The notes under the pieces are model-generated. The model saw nothing but the letters and a program-made list of their open reading frames with translations, did not search any database and was not told where the DNA came from. A program made the position numbers and the translations under genes. This document shows, in pieces, positions 27,029 through 35,764 of a stretch of 64,000 bases of DNA. Position 1 is the stretch's first letter. Each line of letters begins with the position of its first letter. Location: contig CAWHEF010000002.1 in the NCBI GenBank assembly GCA_963828385.1, positions 2,666,001-2,730,000 of the forward strand, given 5' to 3'. Origin of the DNA: Bog-756 sp963828385. GTDB lineage: Bacteria; Actinomycetota; Acidimicrobiia; Acidimicrobiales; RAAP-2.

Positions 27029-27533
27029 TGACCGCCTCGGCCGAAAATTGACCCCCTCCCTGCTGGATCACGAACCCTGGCCGCACCGCCGGCCGGGGAG
27101 CGAGGGCATAATCAACGTGGACGACTGGGCCGAGGTCCGTCGGCTGTACTTTGCCGTGGGCCTGGGCATCAAGACCATTGCCCGCCAGTTGGGCGTGGCC
27201 CGCAACACGGTACGAACCACGGTGCGGTCGAGCGATCCGCCGCATTTCGAGCGCCAACGGCGGCCGTTGCTGGTCGACCCCTTCGAGCCGGTGATCTCCG
27301 CGCTGTTGATGGATTGCCCGACCATGCCGGCGACGGTCGTCGCCGAACGGATCGAGTGGCCACACGGCATCACCATCTTGCGCGACCGGGTGGCTGAGCT
27401 GCGGCCGCTGTTCGGACCGCCCGATCCCGCCCAGCGCACCGCCTACCGGCCGGGCGAGGTGCTCCCGTTCGACCTGGCAGCCCGAGATACCCAACCCGGT
27501 CGGCTTCGATCAGGAGGCGAAGCTCTGGGGTGA
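27029..27533 (+). mobile_element. IS21-family insertion sequence, left-end remnant
   Basis: TGACCGCCTCGGCCGAAAAT followed by TGACCCCC at 27029-27057 is typical of the left end of IS21 elements. The istA start follows at 27117. Neither the rest of istA, nor istB, nor a right end is present up to 28 kb. Confidence 0.65.
27117..27533 (+). pseudogene. istA: Truncated IstA transposase of an IS21-family element
   Basis: From GTG at 27117 the frame gives the IstA N-terminus: DDWAEVRRLYFAVGLGIKTI, then ARQLGVARNTVR (helix-turn-helix), then RPGEVLPFDL, the start of the DDE core. After that the protein continues in another frame (WQPEIPNPVGFDQEAKLWG) for about 20 codons and stops. A frameshift near 27478 and loss of the rest make it inactive. 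Confidence 0.75.
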
Positions 27534-27562
27534 CCGCGGTGAGCGGCTTCTCGCGGTTCATT

Positions 27563-27611
27563 GGCGGTCTGGATGGTACCCAGCATTCATGGCGGCCTGG
27601 ACGGTGCCCAG
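27563..27611 (+). repeat. Imperfect 28-bp tandem repeat, two copies
   Basis: GGCGGTCTGGATGGTACCCAG (27563) is repeated as GGCGGCCTGGACGGTGCCCAG (27591) with a 28-base period. No coding meaning seen. Confidence 0.5.
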
Positions 27612-27731
27612 CCGGGTCGGCCACGACGTCTTGGCCGGTAGGAGTCACCATACGCCCACCGATGCAACAACCCACTTGACCCACAACCACTCCCTTTTGT
27701 CGCCGCTGAAGCCGCGCCGCCGTCGAGGCGC

Positions 27732-27884
27732 GTTGAGTAGGGCAGGTGCATAGGCATGCCCTGTGCATGCCTATGCACGACGTCGTACCAGCGGACCTGG
27801 AGGCGCGAAAGTTGCAGCATGACACGCTGCTCATGCGCTGGCGCCCTGCATAGTCTGCATAGGCAGCCGGTGAGCAGGGCCCCC
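27732..27884. repeat. Structured repeat element A (TGCATAGG family)
   Basis: About 153 bases starting GTTGAGTAGGGCA and ending GGTGAGCAGGGCCCC. Near the left end GTGCATAGGCAT (27746-27757) and ATGCCTATGCAC (27767-27778) form a perfect 12-bp inverted repeat with a 9-base loop. Near the right end two direct half-sites occur (CTGCATAG, CTGCATAGGCAG). Order, spacing and ends match element B. No gene inside. Confidence 0.7.
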
Positions 27885-27972
27885 CAAACTCGCCCCACAA
27901 ACGGGCTCCCGCCAACCTAAAACTGCTGGTCAGCGGCTTGTGCATTGGCAAGGAGGCGCGGAAAATCACGCT

Positions 27973-28018
27973 TGATGGTGGCGGGGGTTCACAACCATCG
28001 TGCACCTTCGGGCCTCAA
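27973..28018 (-). other. Degenerate tRNA-like 3' half or att-site relic
   Basis: The plus strand reads ATGGTGGCGGGGG, 16 other bases, ACCTTCGGG, 7 bases, CCCGAC. The initiator tRNA gene at 35842 reads ATGGTGGCGGGGG, 17 bases, ACCTTCGGG, 7 bases, CCCGAC. On the minus strand this would be an anticodon arm, variable loop and CCA-containing 3' end, but the T-arm is broken and no D-arm is found. Confidence 0.45.
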
Positions 28019-28040
28019 ACCCGACATTACTGCTGGTCAC

Positions 28041-28084
28041 GGGACTTGCACTATGCAGCCGCCCAGGCGCTGCACTACTCAATG
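28041..28084 (-). repeat. Minimal inverted copy of the TGCATAGG repeat
   Basis: On the minus strand it reads CATTGAGTAGTGCA, 13 bases, GCTGCATAGTGCA, then AGTCCC. That is the left end and the right end of elements A and B with the middle deleted. It lies 160 bases from element A in opposite orientation. The remaining gap 27534-28171 has no gene. Confidence 0.5.
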
Positions 28085-28171
28085 TCGGCGCTTTGGCGGA
28101 GAAGTCCCGAGAAACTCCGTCCAGGCGCCGACGTGCCAAGACCTTCGGATTCATGACCCGACGCTGCCCGT

Positions 28172-28369
28172 CTACGCCAAGCCCCGCCTCATGGTGCGTT
28201 TGGCGTAGGAGCGGTGGTCGTTGCCGCCGTCTGGTTTGGCGCTGTCGCCGTAGCCCCGCAAGTCGGGGAAGATGACGCTGAACTGCTCGGCCAAGTGGGG
28301 GGCAACGCGGTGCCACATCACATGTGTTTGGGGTTGTCCATAGAGCAGTAGCACCGGATCCGGAGTCAC
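28172..28369 (-). pseudogene. N-terminal remnant of an alpha/beta hydrolase
   Basis: It encodes PVLLLYGQPQTHVMWHRVAP and VIFPDLRGYGDSAKPDGG, the oxyanion-hole region (normally HGFPQ) and strand 4 of epoxide hydrolase/haloacetate dehalogenase-like enzymes. It stops after 65 residues, before the nucleophile elbow. The Tyr in place of the oxyanion-hole His also marks it as dead. Confidence 0.75.
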
Positions 28370-28395
28370 GAAGTCGGTGGCCGTAGGCTGGCCCG

Positions 28396-29037
28396 GTGGC
28401 GCAGCGCGACTGGGTGGAATGGCACCGAGACTACGACGATCCAGGGTCCCTCCTCTCGCTCCGGGGGGAACGTGTGCAGGGGCACCTCCGCGCTGAACTC
28501 GATCATGCCCCTGCCGGGGACATAAGGCTGATCAGCCTTTGTGCCGGCCAGGGCCGGGACGTGATCGGCGTCCTGGCCGGGCATCCGCGCCGGGACGACG
28601 TGCGCGCTCGGCTGGTCGAGCTGGACGAACGCAACGTCGCGACGGCGCGGCAGGCGGCGCAGGTGGCTGGACTGGACGGCGTCGAGATGCTGCAGGCCGA
28701 CGCCGGGATCACCGACGTCTGCGTGGGTGCAGTCCCCGCCGGGATCGTCGTGGTGTGCGGCCTCTTCGGCAACATTGTCGTCAGCGACATCCAGGCCACG
28801 GTGGCGGCCTTGCCCAGCCTGTCCGCGTCCGGCGCGCTGGTCCTCTGGACCAGGCACCGCATGTCGCCTGATCTGACCCCAGCGATCCGGTCCTGGTTTA
28901 TGGAAGCGGGCTTCCGCGAGGAGGCGTTCGACGTCAGCCACGACGGTTTCATGGCCCTAGGTGCGCACCGGCTCGCGGGCGAGCCCGCCGCTTTGGTGCC
29001 CGGCCAGCGGCTGTTCACCTTCGTGGCGGAAACCTGA
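28396..29037 (+). CDS. Class I SAM-dependent methyltransferase family protein
   Basis: 213 residues from GTG at 28396. The SAM site is IRLISLCAGQGRDVIGVLAG with Asp/Glu motif II in ARLVELDERNVATAR. It continues VCGLFGNIVVSDIQATVAAL and ends GQRLFTFVAE. This group of actinobacterial proteins (often named class I SAM-dependent methyltransferase family protein) has no known substrate. It stands alone upstream of the GntR-ABC operon. Confidence 0.8.
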   Translation: MAQRDWVEWHRDYDDPGSLLSLRGERVQGHLRAELDHAPAGDIRLISLCAGQGRDVIGVLAGHPRRDDVRARLVELDERNVATARQAAQVAGLDGVEMLQADAGITDVCVGAVPAGIVVVCGLFGNIVVSDIQATVAALPSLSASGALVLWTRHRMSPDLTPAIRSWFMEAGFREEAFDVSHDGFMALGAHRLAGEPAALVPGQRLFTFVAET

Positions 29038-29178
29038 GCCCGGCAATTTCCGGTCATTGCTCGCCGTTGGCATTGTACGAACACCCTAAAATTGGAAAAA
29101 GACCAGGTCACGGTCACTCTCGACGGGGACACCGTCATTTTGGCTGCCGCCGTCAACGCCGTCAACGCAGGGCCCGCG

Positions 29179-29209
29179 TTGACTTGCGGCCCGCCCGTCG
29201 CTCTATTCT
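29179..29209 (+). promoter_or_regulatory. Probable promoter of the GntR-ABC operon
   Basis: TTGACT (29179-29184) and TATTCT (29204-29209) with a 19-base spacer. The spacer is long but both boxes are good, and the operator-like repeat begins at the -10 box. Confidence 0.5.
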
Positions 29210-29231
29210 TGTCTTATGCCAATAGGACAAG
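29208..29231. promoter_or_regulatory. Inverted repeat, probable GntR/YtrA operator
   Basis: CTTGTC (29208-29213) and GACAAG (29226-29231) with partly symmetric TTAT/AATA inside. It overlaps the -10 box and the expected transcription start, as expected for autorepression. Confidence 0.6.
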
Positions 29232-29722
29232 GGGAGAAGGATGCCGGAGGGCACGGCTCACCCGCTGGGGCCAACGCTCCGGTGTCTCCGATCGAGTTCC
29301 GCCTCGACCGTGCTTCTGGCGTGCCGACCTATCTGCAACTCGTCCACCAGGTCGAGCACGCGCTGCGACTCGGCTACCTCAAACCGGGCGACCAGCTGCC
29401 CAAGGTCAGGGACGTGGTCGCCTCGCTGGCCATCAACCCGAACACGGTGTCGAAGGCTTACCGCGAACTGGAAACCAAGGGTCTTATCGTGGGGCGTCCG
29501 GGCCAGGGCACGTTCATCTTGGCCACTCTCAGTCAGGTCATGCTCCCCGAGCTGACCGGGCTTCGACGTTCGCTGCGATCCTGGCTGACCAAGGCGGACA
29601 CGGCCGGGCTCGACGAGAGCGGCATTGCCGCACTCGTCGCAAGCGAGCTGCGGGATTTTTATGAGCGTCGCAGTGGGTCGTGCTCCAACGCGCCAAGCGG
29701 TGAAACGGAGGGGGTCGCATGA
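29216..29722 (+). CDS. GntR-family regulator, YtrA subfamily
   Basis: 168 residues from ATG 29216. The domain proper begins SPIEFRLDRASGVPTYLQLV, and a GTG at 29282 would start exactly there (146 residues), which fits the family length better and leaves the operator outside the gene. Winged helix: LKPGDQLPKVRDVVASLAIN with PNTVSKAYRELETKGLIVG. The short helical tail is typical of YtrA, which regulates adjacent ABC exporters. Stop overlaps the ATPase start by four bases. Confidence 0.9.
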   Translation: MPIGQGEKDAGGHGSPAGANAPVSPIEFRLDRASGVPTYLQLVHQVEHALRLGYLKPGDQLPKVRDVVASLAINPNTVSKAYRELETKGLIVGRPGQGTFILATLSQVMLPELTGLRRSLRSWLTKADTAGLDESGIAALVASELRDFYERRSGSCSNAPSGETEGVA

Positions 29723-30630
29723 ACGTCGTCGAGACCCGCGGCCTCTCAAAGTCGTACGGCGCCACGAAGGCGCTCCAGGATTGCACCTTGGCGATCCCCG
29801 AAGGCCACGTCGTGGCGCTGGTCGGACCCAACGGTGCCGGAAAGTCGACGCTGCTGAACCTCGCGGTCGGGCTGGCAACGCCGACGAGCGGTGAGCTGAC
29901 CGTCCTCGGTGGCTACCACTCCGGCTCATTGCCAGCACTCGACGGCATCGCCTTCGTCGCCCAAGACACGCCGCTGTACAAGAACCTGTCGGCCGCCGAC
30001 ATGTTGCATCTCACCCGCAATCTCAACCGGCACTTCGACCAGGCCTACGCCGAGGTCCGGCTCGCCGAGCTTGGCATCTCGCAGAAGCGCAAGGCGGGCA
30101 AGCTTTCGGGCGGCCAGCAGGCCCAGCTCGCGTTGACATTGGCCCTGGCCCGCCGACCTCGCCTCCTCGTCCTCGATGAGCCGGTGGCAATGCTCGACCC
30201 GATTGCCCGCCACGACTTCATGGCCACCGTGCTGACGGCGGCGGCCGACGACGGCGTGTCCGTGCTGTTGTCCTCGCACGTGCTCGCCGAACTCGAGCGG
30301 GTGGCCGACTACCTGATCATGATGTCCTTGGGCCGTATCCAGCTGGCCGGCGAGGTGGACGACCTGCTCGCGGGCCACCGGGTGTTGACCGGCCCGACCG
30401 CCGAGGCCGGTCGATACGACGAACGGCCGGTTGTGCATGTTCGCGGCGGCGGTGCCCAGACTCACCTGCTGGTTCGCTCCACCACGGACGACCCGGTCCC
30501 GCCGGGTTGGGAGGCGCACCCAGTCGGCCTCGAGGAGCTCGCTCTGGCCTATTTGCGCGAACCCGGCCTCGCTTCTCTGCCTGGCCCGGTCCGCACCCGG
30601 GACGCCGACCCCTCGGAGGTGACGAGATGA
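29719..30630 (+). CDS. ABC transporter ATP-binding protein of a GntR-linked exporter
   Basis: 303 residues. Walker A GPNGAGKST (36-44), signature LSGGQQAQ (129-136), Walker B LLVLDEP (149-155), H-loop LSSHVLAELE. The Q-loop is VAQDTPLYKNLSAADM. A C-terminal domain of 80 residues follows. It overlaps both neighbours by four bases, so GntR, ATPase and permease form one translationally coupled operon. YtrA-linked exporters typically respond to cell-wall antibiotics; substrate not known here. Confidence 0.92.
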   Translation: MNVVETRGLSKSYGATKALQDCTLAIPEGHVVALVGPNGAGKSTLLNLAVGLATPTSGELTVLGGYHSGSLPALDGIAFVAQDTPLYKNLSAADMLHLTRNLNRHFDQAYAEVRLAELGISQKRKAGKLSGGQQAQLALTLALARRPRLLVLDEPVAMLDPIARHDFMATVLTAAADDGVSVLLSSHVLAELERVADYLIMMSLGRIQLAGEVDDLLAGHRVLTGPTAEAGRYDERPVVHVRGGGAQTHLLVRSTTDDPVPPGWEAHPVGLEELALAYLREPGLASLPGPVRTRDADPSEVTR

Positions 30631-31688
30631 CGGCGCTGAACACGATGTCTGCACCCAAGGTCGCGAAGAAAAATGCGGACGTGGCGCCGCTGCCCTGGCG
30701 ACGGATGGCCTGGGTTACCTGGCGCCAGCACCGCACGGCACTGATCGGCGTGTGCGCGTTGACCGGCGCGCTGGCCCTGTGTTTGCTGATCATCGGTCTT
30801 CAGTTACACCACGCCTACGCCACTGCAATTGCCTGTCATCCGGCGGGCTCGGCAGCATGCACTGCCACGATCGCCCACTTCAACGGCATCGGCAACTTTC
30901 TGACCAATGGCCTTCTCTTCCTGGTCGTGCCACCCCTGATCGGGGCATTCGTCGGGGCGCCGTTGCTTGCCCGCGAGTTCGAGGCCGGTACCTTCCGCTA
31001 CGCCTGGACCCAGGGCTTCGGGCGGTGGCGCTGGACGCTCGCGAAGTTGGTGGCGCTCGGAGTTGTGGTGGCCGTCGCCAGTGGCGCCCTCAGTGTGCTG
31101 GCGTCGTGGTACTACCGGCCGTATTTCGCCTCGGGCAATCAGTCCTTGTCCCTTACCACGTTCAATCCGCTCAATCCTGTTTTATTTGAGCAGCGCGGCG
31201 TTGCCTTCGCCGCATGGACTCTGGCCGCTTTCGCAATCGGCGCCCTGGCCGGCGTGCTCATTCGCCGAGTCGTCCCGGCCATCGTGACCACTCTGGCTAT
31301 GTACGCAGGGCTCGCCTTTGCGACCGGGGGGTGGCTCCGCATGCACTACCTGACTCCACTGGTCACCAAGAGAGCCGACGTGCCAGGTTTGGTGCGGATC
31401 GTAGGCCAATGGGGAAGCAGGGGTGGTCGGGTCGTCTTCACCGGTCCGCCGTCCTATCCCATTTACCAGCAGTACTGCCCGGCTCAGGCCGGCTTGGGCA
31501 AGGGCGGCGGCTCGTCGGGAGGGAATCCCCTGCAATGCATGGTCCAGCACGGCTTCACCTTTTGGACCAGCTATCAGCCAGCCAGCCGGTTCTGGGCGTT
31601 CCAGTGGATCGAAGGTGGATGGCTGCTGGCGCTGTCGGTCGTGCTCATCGCCTTGACGGTGCTGTTGGTCCGGCGCCGCGCCACATGA
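30627..31688 (+). CDS. ABC transporter permease of a GntR-linked exporter
   Basis: 353 residues from ATG 30627, with six spans (about 35-60, 90-115, 145-165, 190-215, 220-240, 325-345). RRMAWVTWRQHRTALIGVCA is the typical start of actinobacterial permeases of this type, and EFEAGTFRYAWTQGFGRWRW is the conserved cytoplasmic loop that contacts the ATPase. A long outside loop (about 245-320) contains Cys residues (QQYCPAQ, QCMVQH) and a GKGGGSSGGN linker. Confidence 0.9.
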   Translation: MTALNTMSAPKVAKKNADVAPLPWRRMAWVTWRQHRTALIGVCALTGALALCLLIIGLQLHHAYATAIACHPAGSAACTATIAHFNGIGNFLTNGLLFLVVPPLIGAFVGAPLLAREFEAGTFRYAWTQGFGRWRWTLAKLVALGVVVAVASGALSVLASWYYRPYFASGNQSLSLTTFNPLNPVLFEQRGVAFAAWTLAAFAIGALAGVLIRRVVPAIVTTLAMYAGLAFATGGWLRMHYLTPLVTKRADVPGLVRIVGQWGSRGGRVVFTGPPSYPIYQQYCPAQAGLGKGGGSSGGNPLQCMVQHGFTFWTSYQPASRFWAFQWIEGGWLLALSVVLIALTVLLVRRRAT

Positions 31689-31727
31689 GCGAGACCCGCA
31701 TCCGAATCGGCGGAACGAGTCAACGTC

Positions 31728-32603
31728 GTGAGAACGCTTCATTTCAAGGTCGGACAGCTATCAACCCAAAGTCCGCGTCCGGTTCACACCTCGACGACGG
31801 CACCCGGCTCGTGGCGTCGTCACGGCATTCCGTCCATCGCCCCGGCTCTCCCATCCAGCCGCAACGCGCCCAGCGCTACGTCGGGCCGAGCGCCACTGTC
31901 AGGTCCGAGGCGCGCCCAGGTGAAGGCACCAAAGCCAGGTGGACCCCGCCGGCGCACGCGGCGCTTCTTGGTGCTCCTCGGGCTTGGAGCGCTCGCACTC
32001 GTCCTCGTGGTGACCGTGCCCCGAGTGTTCGCGCAGGCCGATGTCTTCCCGTTGCCAAGCGAGGCCACTCTCACTGGTCTCAGCTTGCCCGCCCGCATCG
32101 TGGCGATCGCCCAGAGTCAGGTCGGCTACAGCACCCAACCCTCGAACTCCTACTGCAACAAGTACAGCGCGTATTGGTCTGCGGGCCAGGCCGACTGTCC
32201 GAGCGGAGAGCGTAGTGAGGAGTGGTGCGCCGACTTCGCCGCCTGGGCTTGGCGCGAAGCGGGCGTTCCCTTCGTCTACGGCTACCGACCAGGGGACATC
32301 AACGGTGCCGCCGCCAGCTTCTACCAGTGGGGTGTCGCCATGGGTGAATGGCACTCGGCCGGGACCGGATACAACCCGTCACCGGGAGATGTGGCCGTCT
32401 ACGGACTCTCCTTCGGGGCGGTTCCGTCGGCCGCGCACGTGGCGGTCGTCACAGGCGACACGTCAGGTCAGTCCGGACCGAACGTGGTCAACGGCGACGG
32501 TGATCAAACCGGATTCTCCTTGGTCGAGATCGGGACGGACCAGTTGCAGGTCCAGGTTGGCCAAGATGTCTCGACCCTCGACGGCTACGTCAGCCCGCCC
32601 TAG
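31728..32603 (+). CDS. Membrane-anchored or secreted CHAP-domain amidase
   Basis: 291 residues. A Pro/Ser/Arg-rich N-terminus of 75 residues is followed by one hydrophobic segment (FLVLLGLGALALVLVVTV) that acts as an uncleaved anchor or signal, then a CHAP domain with the catalytic Cys in EEWCADFAAWAWREAG and His in SAAHVAVVTG. Such domains cut peptidoglycan peptide bonds. The true start may be later than 31728. It lies 40 bases after the permease and could be co-transcribed. Confidence 0.82.
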   Translation: MRTLHFKVGQLSTQSPRPVHTSTTAPGSWRRHGIPSIAPALPSSRNAPSATSGRAPLSGPRRAQVKAPKPGGPRRRTRRFLVLLGLGALALVLVVTVPRVFAQADVFPLPSEATLTGLSLPARIVAIAQSQVGYSTQPSNSYCNKYSAYWSAGQADCPSGERSEEWCADFAAWAWREAGVPFVYGYRPGDINGAAASFYQWGVAMGEWHSAGTGYNPSPGDVAVYGLSFGAVPSAAHVAVVTGDTSGQSGPNVVNGDGDQTGFSLVEIGTDQLQVQVGQDVSTLDGYVSPP

Positions 32604-33076
32604 CCTGAAAGCCTTCGGCATCAAAACGGTGGGAATGTCGAAGGACCGCTTGTCGCAGCGGAGCAATCCCCACCCGTGCCGTTCGAGGCGCATGCAACGT
32701 TCTCGAGCGCAGGGAAAGGAGCATTGATCCCAGGACTCGGGACGGTCACTGATGGCCCATGGCTCACACACTGAGACATGGGCAATCCACTGCAGCCACG
32801 GCATCGATCCCAGGGTTGGAAAGCATTCAGTTAACCGATGTCTCGTGGCGGCATCCGAAGCGCGAATTCAGGGACGTAAACTCGCAGTTCGGAGAACCAG
32901 TTCTGCTTCGGAGGCGCCGATTCAGTCATCAAGACCTTGTGCCATCAAGACCTTGTGCGAAACCCCGCCGGGGGCGTCGATGAGTTCTTGGTTACGGCGG
33001 CCACCCTCGCTGAGCACGGAGAGGGTACAGCCACCTGACAAGACCTTGAGGAGCTTTGGGGTAGACGGATTGGCAG
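32604..33076. other. 470-base gap, no gene; contains a 16-bp tandem duplication
   Basis: CATCAAGACCTTGTGC occurs twice in direct succession (32927-32942, 32943-32958), and ACAAGACCTTGAGG recurs near 33038. No family features in any frame. Confidence 0.5.
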
Positions 33077-33715
33077 TCATGCGTCACGCAGCCTGAGCAG
33101 GACCCCTCCTACGATCACCGCGGCGAGTGCCCAGGCGGCGAGGACGCCGAGTCCCGCCCACGGCCCGATTGGTTGTGAACAAAGACTGGTAGTGGCCTGG
33201 ATGGCGAGCCCTGCGGTCATGGGTGTGAGCTGCTCAAGGTGTCGCCGCTGCGGGTCGCCGACGAGTTGGGCGAGAAGGGGGGCAGGTAGAGCAGGGCCAA
33301 GGCTGCTCCGACCGAGACGGCGCTGTCGCGGATGGCGGTGGCGATGCCGAGGGCGAGCAGGGCGACGAGAGTGAGGTAGATGACGTTGCCGGTGGCGGCT
33401 CGCAGGGTGGCGGTGTGGGCGAGCGAGACAAGCGGGTAGCCGTGGGCGGGCCCGATTCCGGCGCCAGGAAGCAGGAGCCGGCCGGCGAGAAGGCAGCCGG
33501 CGACGGCGAGGATGCTGGCGAGGAGGACCACAACGACGACATTGGCTGCCTTGGCGGCAAGGAGCAGGTGCCGGCGGGGCATGGCAGCGAGGCTGATCCG
33601 GATCATGCCGGTGCTGTACTCCTCGCAAATCGCAAGGGCGGCGAGCACCACGACGACCGCCTGGCCGAGGTCAACACCGACCACGGCGAGCTTGGTGGGA
33701 TCCTGCCCGCCACCG
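33077..33715 (-). pseudogene. ABC-2 permease fragment, 5' truncated and frameshifted
   Basis: Reading from 33715 downward: AICEEYSTGMIRISLAAMPR then LLLAAKAANVVVVVLLASIL, TATLRAATGNVIYLTLVALL and SAVSVGAALALLYLPP, the middle and C-terminal spans of an ABC-2 permease. The end, GPWAGLGVLAAWALAAVIVG, is in another frame (indel near 33270). The first span and start are lost where it meets the kinase fragment at about 33710. Confidence 0.78.
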
Positions 33716-34126
33716 GTGGACACGGACAATCAGCCAGCAGTGGTGCGCGGAGACCCCCGACTGATCGAACAGCTGATCCAGAACCTCATCGACAACGCGA
33801 TTCTTCACAACATCGTCGGCGGAGAAATCCACATCGCGACCGCATCCCACGAAAGGGAAGCGGTCCTATCCGTGTCCAACGACGGCCCGAGCATTTCGAC
33901 AACAGAGCTGGAACGACTCTTCCGCCCGTTCGAGCGCCTCGAACCAGGGCGGCGACACCACAAGACGGGCCACGGCCTCGGCCTCTCCATCGTAGAGGCC
34001 ATAGCCAGCGCCCACGGCGCCGTCATCACCGCCCGCAGCAGACCTCAAGGAGGGCTCTCGATCGAAATCACCTTCCGGCGAGCGAACAGCACGCCACCTG
34101 GTGCCGGCACGAGCCCAGCGGCTTGA
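33710..34126 (+). pseudogene. Histidine kinase ATPase-domain fragment
   Basis: It encodes LIEQLIQNLIDNAILHN (N-box), SVSNDGPSI (G1), FERLEPGRRHHKTGHGLGLS (F and G2 boxes) and the final strand GGLSIEITF: the catalytic half of an OmpR-type sensor kinase. DHp and sensor parts are missing. It begins exactly where the oppositely oriented permease fragment ends, so a deletion joined the two genes. Confidence 0.82.
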
Positions 34127-34271
34127 GCAGGGCAACTGCATAGGGCATGCCCTATGCAGCCCCATGCACCGCAATCTCGACCCAAGACTCGAACGCGAAG
34201 GCGCAGTGTACGTGCCGCACGCGCTGCGCCACCCTGCATAGGGCTGCATAGGGCACCGCTGAGTAGGTCCC
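34122..34271. repeat. Structured repeat element B (TGCATAGG family)
   Basis: 150 bases starting CTTGAGCAGGGCA and ending CGCTGAGTAGGTCCC. CTGCATAGGGCA and TGCCCTATGCAG (34136-34159) join into a perfect 24-base palindrome. The right part has two direct half-sites, CTGCATAGGG and CTGCATAGGGCA (34233-34254). Same order and spacing as element A at 27732. The last four codons of the kinase fragment overlap its left end. Confidence 0.7.
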
Positions 34272-34292
34272 GATAAAAAGCCCCGAGAAACC

Positions 34293-34300
34293 GCAATTCC
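34293..34300. repeat. Target site duplication, left copy
   Basis: GCAATTCC directly abuts the left end of the ISL3-type element and recurs at 35757-35764. Eight bases is the normal duplication length for ISL3. Confidence 0.85.
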
Positions 34301-35756
34301 GGGTCTTCCGGTTTCTGCGGGGTGAGCCACCTCACGCCACCACGATCGAGTCGAGCACTCTGAAGTTGGGCTTGCCGGCATAGAGGAGGGCCCGGATGCG
34401 GAAGTTCTCGAAGTTCGTGAACCCAAACGCAACCCGCTTGACCCGTTTCAAGAGGTTGTTCATGCCTTCGGTCGGACCGTTGGACACCTTGGCCTCGTGC
34501 CAGGCCACGATGGGATCGAACCAGTTGCGAAGCGTGCGGGCCAGTCGTCTGACCTCAAAGGGGGCGGAGCGTTTGGAGCTCACGTCAATGACGTCGCGGA
34601 GCAGATCGGCTGCTTGCTCAGGAGCCTCGGTGCCATAGAACCGGGCGACGGCCTCTTTGACGCTGTAGGCGAACGCCACCTCGCCGTCGGGATCGCCCAG
34701 TGCCAAGAGACCCTCGAGGCGGGCACAGAGTTCGGGATCGTCGGCCGTCGCCTTGAGGATCAAGAGCTTGCGGGCCCGATAAAGCGGGTCACTCGCTCGT
34801 CCCCGGTGACCCAGGCGCTCGTTTTGGACCCGGCGCCGGGTCTGGTCTACAGCCAAGATGGCGTGACGCATGACGTGGAAGCGGTCGATGACCCGGGTGG
34901 CCTTGGGCGTGACCACCCTGAAAGACGGCGTTGTAGGTCTTCGACATGTCCAAGCAGCCGTAGTCGAGGTGGTCTTTCACGTGGTGGGGCTGGGCACGAA
35001 GCCAGCCGGCGACCTTCGTGAAGTCCCTGGTCGGGAGCACGTCGATCAGCGCGTGGTTGACCACGTCGCACACCGTCGTCGACCAGGTCTTCTCCTTGTA
35101 GGGCCCGGATCTGACAAAGAGCGCCTCGTCGAGCCCGATGGCCGTCGTCTCCTTCAAGCGCCTCGTGTCCGCCGCAAGAAGCGCCGCCCCGTAGATGCGC
35201 ACCGCCGTGTTGATCGTGTCCCAGCAGCAGCCGAGCTCACGTGCGAGATGCGAGATGGTCTGGCCGCCGCCGATCTGTTTCACCACCCACTTGGCCGCCC
35301 TCGTGGTGAGCATGCAGCCGACGGCAGCGATGCGGTGATCCCCCAGGGTGAACGTGCGCACCGGGCAGCCTTCGTCGGGGCAGACGAGCCGGTGCTTCCT
35401 CCAGCGCAGCGTGATCGGCACGCCGCCGAAGGGCAGGTCCACGTAGGTGACGATCGGGCGGTCCTTCACCCGAGCGCGTCCCCCGCAGCGCCGGCAGAAA
35501 AGGACGGGGTCTGCCTGCTCGATGGTGATCTCACCTGCTGGTCCACGACGCGCGTAGGAAAGGACACGGACGTCTTTCAGACCCACGAGATGGCGAACGA
35601 TCTCGCTAGGATCGACATACACAGAGGCGTGGAGGAGCTTCTTCTTTCTCACAAAAGAGAGTCTGAAGCGCCTCTGTGCCTACATCGTGGATCGCCTGTC
35701 AGGGCCGACCGGGCATCGCCTGCGGGCGATCAGACCCCGCAGATACCGGAAGATCC
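34301..35756 (-). mobile_element. ISL3-family insertion sequence, both ends present
   Basis: 1456 bases. The left end GGGTCTTCCGGTTTCTGCGG (from 34301) and the right end, read inward as GGATCTTCCGGTATCTGCGG (from 35756), are 22-bp imperfect inverted repeats ending in GGGG. An 8-base duplication, GCAATTCC, flanks it. The single transposase gene fills the element and carries a frameshift. Exact ends and intact duplication suggest recent insertion. Confidence 0.9.
34332..35652 (-). CDS. ISL3-family transposase, frameshifted
   Basis: The N-terminal part (35652 to about 34920) has the zinc-finger region LFCRRCGGRARVKDRP and HRLVCPDEGCPVRTFTLGD, then the DDE-fold start IGLDEALFVRSG and LDMSKTYNAVF. 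The C-terminal part (to 34332) is in another frame: RVIDRFHVMRHAILAVDQTR, VSNGPTEGMNNLLKRVKRVA and FENFRIRALLYAGKP. An indel near 34918 splits the two; joined, about 440 residues, the usual ISL3 length. Catalytic Asp (DEA, DRFH) and Glu (TEG) are present. As read it would be inactive unless frameshifting occurs or the indel is an error. Confidence 0.85.
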
Positions 35757-35764
35757 GCAATTCC
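35757..35764. repeat. Target site duplication, right copy
   Basis: GCAATTCC, identical to 34293-34300. Confidence 0.85.

Noticed and set aside
27973..28018. A functional tRNA gene
   Set aside because: The T-arm does not pair and no D-arm or acceptor 5' strand follows; kept only as a tRNA-like relic.
27732..28084. Repeats as a CRISPR array
   Set aside because: No regular spacers, no cas genes, and the half-sites are palindromic pieces inside longer elements.
27732..34271. Structured repeats as integron attC sites
   Set aside because: GTTGAGY occurs at the left end, but the matching RYYYAAC core is not at the proper place, cassettes are absent and no integrase is present.
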